Source: Neocallimastix lanati (nom. inval.) (taxonomy: Eukaryota; Neocallimastigomycota; Neocallimastigomycetes; Neocallimastigales; Neocallimastigaceae). From it: a stretch of 47,500 nt of DNA. Below, piece after piece: positions 46,518 through 47,500 of this stretch. Position numbers and translations under genes: made by a program. The DNA lies in assembly GCA_016946835.1 (NCBI GenBank), contig JACVTC010000029.1, positions 520,001 to 567,500 on the forward strand. The letters are read 5' to 3'. How positions within the stretch are numbered: position 1 is the first letter of the stretch; each line of letters begins with the position of its first letter. The notes beneath the pieces are model-generated. The model had not been told where the DNA came from and ran no database searches. It saw only the letters and a program-made list of their open reading frames with translations.

Positions 46518-47500
46518 TTAATAATTTAAGTTGTCTATTTTAACTAAAAAAGAGTTTCTAAATTTATCCATTGCAGTATTGTTCAAATATTTTGTAAAAC
46601 CATCCTCAAGATTGTATTGTAACTTAACATATTTTAATTTTATTTTTTCATTTTTAATTAATTCTCTTATGTAATGTACTCTAATATCCATATGATTTGT
46701 CTTGGGGTTGATTGATTGGTTTTTGGTGTTATAAATAGCAGCTTTATTGATTTCGATATTTTTTATTTTAAATTTCAATTCATTAAGGAGATTCATATAC
46801 CACATACAATGTTTACAACATTCGCTTAGGTTGTAATATTCCGATTTAGCTGTTAAAGTTGAAATACAACGTTGGAGTTTGGAGCACCAACTAGTTGGGG
46901 AATTTTCAATTAATATAACAAACCCAGCAGTGGATCCTCTAGTTTCTATATCACATACATATTCTGCATTGATAAATTCACTTATGTTTGGATTCCTTGA
47001 AAATCTTATGGTATATTTTATTATATCTTTTAGGGATTTTATTATTTTCAGAACATTTTGCCAATCTTCCAAGTTGGGATCTTTTGACTTTTAGCTTTTG
47101 AAACTGGGTAGATTATATTAGGACGGGTGCATATACTGAGGTAAAGCAAATTTCCTACAACACTCCTGTATTTCGTTTGATCTACTTTTATTTTCCTGAA
47201 TTCTTCGTTTTTAGTAGGAATCATATTTTTTGTAGAAGTAGCATTAGTCATTTCAAATTTTTCTATGATTTCTTTTATGTATCTTGTTTGGTTAATAAAG
47301 TATCCTGCTTTGTGTTTTATAAATTTTATTCCTATAATGAAATTTACATTACATATATTTTTTATTTTAAATATATTTTTAATTAATTCTTTAGTTCGTT
47401 CTACAATTATTCTATTACCTGCAAGTAGAATATTATCAACATAAATAACAAGAATACTTAATAAGTTTTTCTTTTTATCAACTTTAAAATAAAAATAAAA
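46518..47500 (-). pseudogene. Copia pol: reverse transcriptase end and RNase H, partial
   Basis: From the window edge the minus strand reads the RT palm end with ILVIYVDNILLAGN (47426-47460), FIIGIKFIKHKAGYFINQ, and YRSVVGNLLYLSICTRPNI. A frameshift near 47070-47095 moves to EDWQNVLKIIK and an RNase H domain that ends at 46518. In RNase H the usual DADW block is NAEY, the Glu of the TAKSEYYN block is kept, and the DN block is YNTKN, so catalytic acids are missing. HMDIRVHYIRELI and DGFTKYLN close the domain. The element continues beyond 47500. It is inactive by frameshift and active-site loss. Confidence 0.85.

Overview
The window looks like nuclear DNA of a very AT-rich eukaryote with many short GT..AG introns, long A/T homopolymers and much retrotransposon debris. 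Codon use, intron style and above all a secreted Cys/Thr-rich repeat protein resembling anaerobic gut-fungus scaffoldins point to Neocallimastigomycota. That is an inference from family resemblance; no search was run.

Left part (1-21.6 kb). On the minus strand I can assemble a 26-exon gene (16776 down to 7643, about 1,322 aa, all intron phases consistent). It encodes five tandem MATH domains, an SH3 domain and a C-terminal HECT ubiquitin-ligase domain. The first three exons and promoter of a paralogue lie at the left edge (50-501), inside a direct duplication of the upstream region (1-1.55 kb versus 16.28-17.8 kb). The window therefore catches two members of a tandem gene family. The spacer between them has collected a 3'-truncated LINE fragment (1.9-3.5 kb), a second 1-kb direct repeat pair and large simple-sequence tracts.

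Middle (21.6-34.4 kb). A broken group XII-like phospholipase A2 gene has lost its catalytic loop to a telomere-repeat palindrome and carries a 315-bp non-autonomous DNA element with 15-bp iterons. It is followed by a less AT-rich island with a tRNA-like box pair and by a Copia integrase relic. A three-exon gene (34362 down to 28524, about 1,767 aa) encodes a signal peptide, Cys/GYY repeats, three low-complexity Ser/Thr linkers each followed by an Arg/Lys cluster, and a hydrophobic C-terminal tail. I read it as a scaffoldin-like or wall-anchored secreted protein.

Right part (35-47.5 kb). Copia relics on both strands and a solo Copia-type LTR with a 5-bp target duplication surround three glycan-related loci. 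These are a fucosyltransferase-like pseudogene (38.5-39.3 kb), an intact plus-strand fusion of a GT2-type glycosyltransferase, a polysaccharide pyruvyltransferase and a second GT2-like half-domain (40.8-42.9 kb), and a minus-strand GT34 galactosyl/mannosyltransferase with an N-terminal galactose/rhamnose-lectin (SUEL-type) exon whose 5' end is cut by a perfect 22-bp inverted repeat (44.4-45.6 kb). A GT34 enzyme beside a pyruvyltransferase recalls the fission-yeast pyruvylated-galactose pathway. The window ends inside a decayed Copia pol gene.
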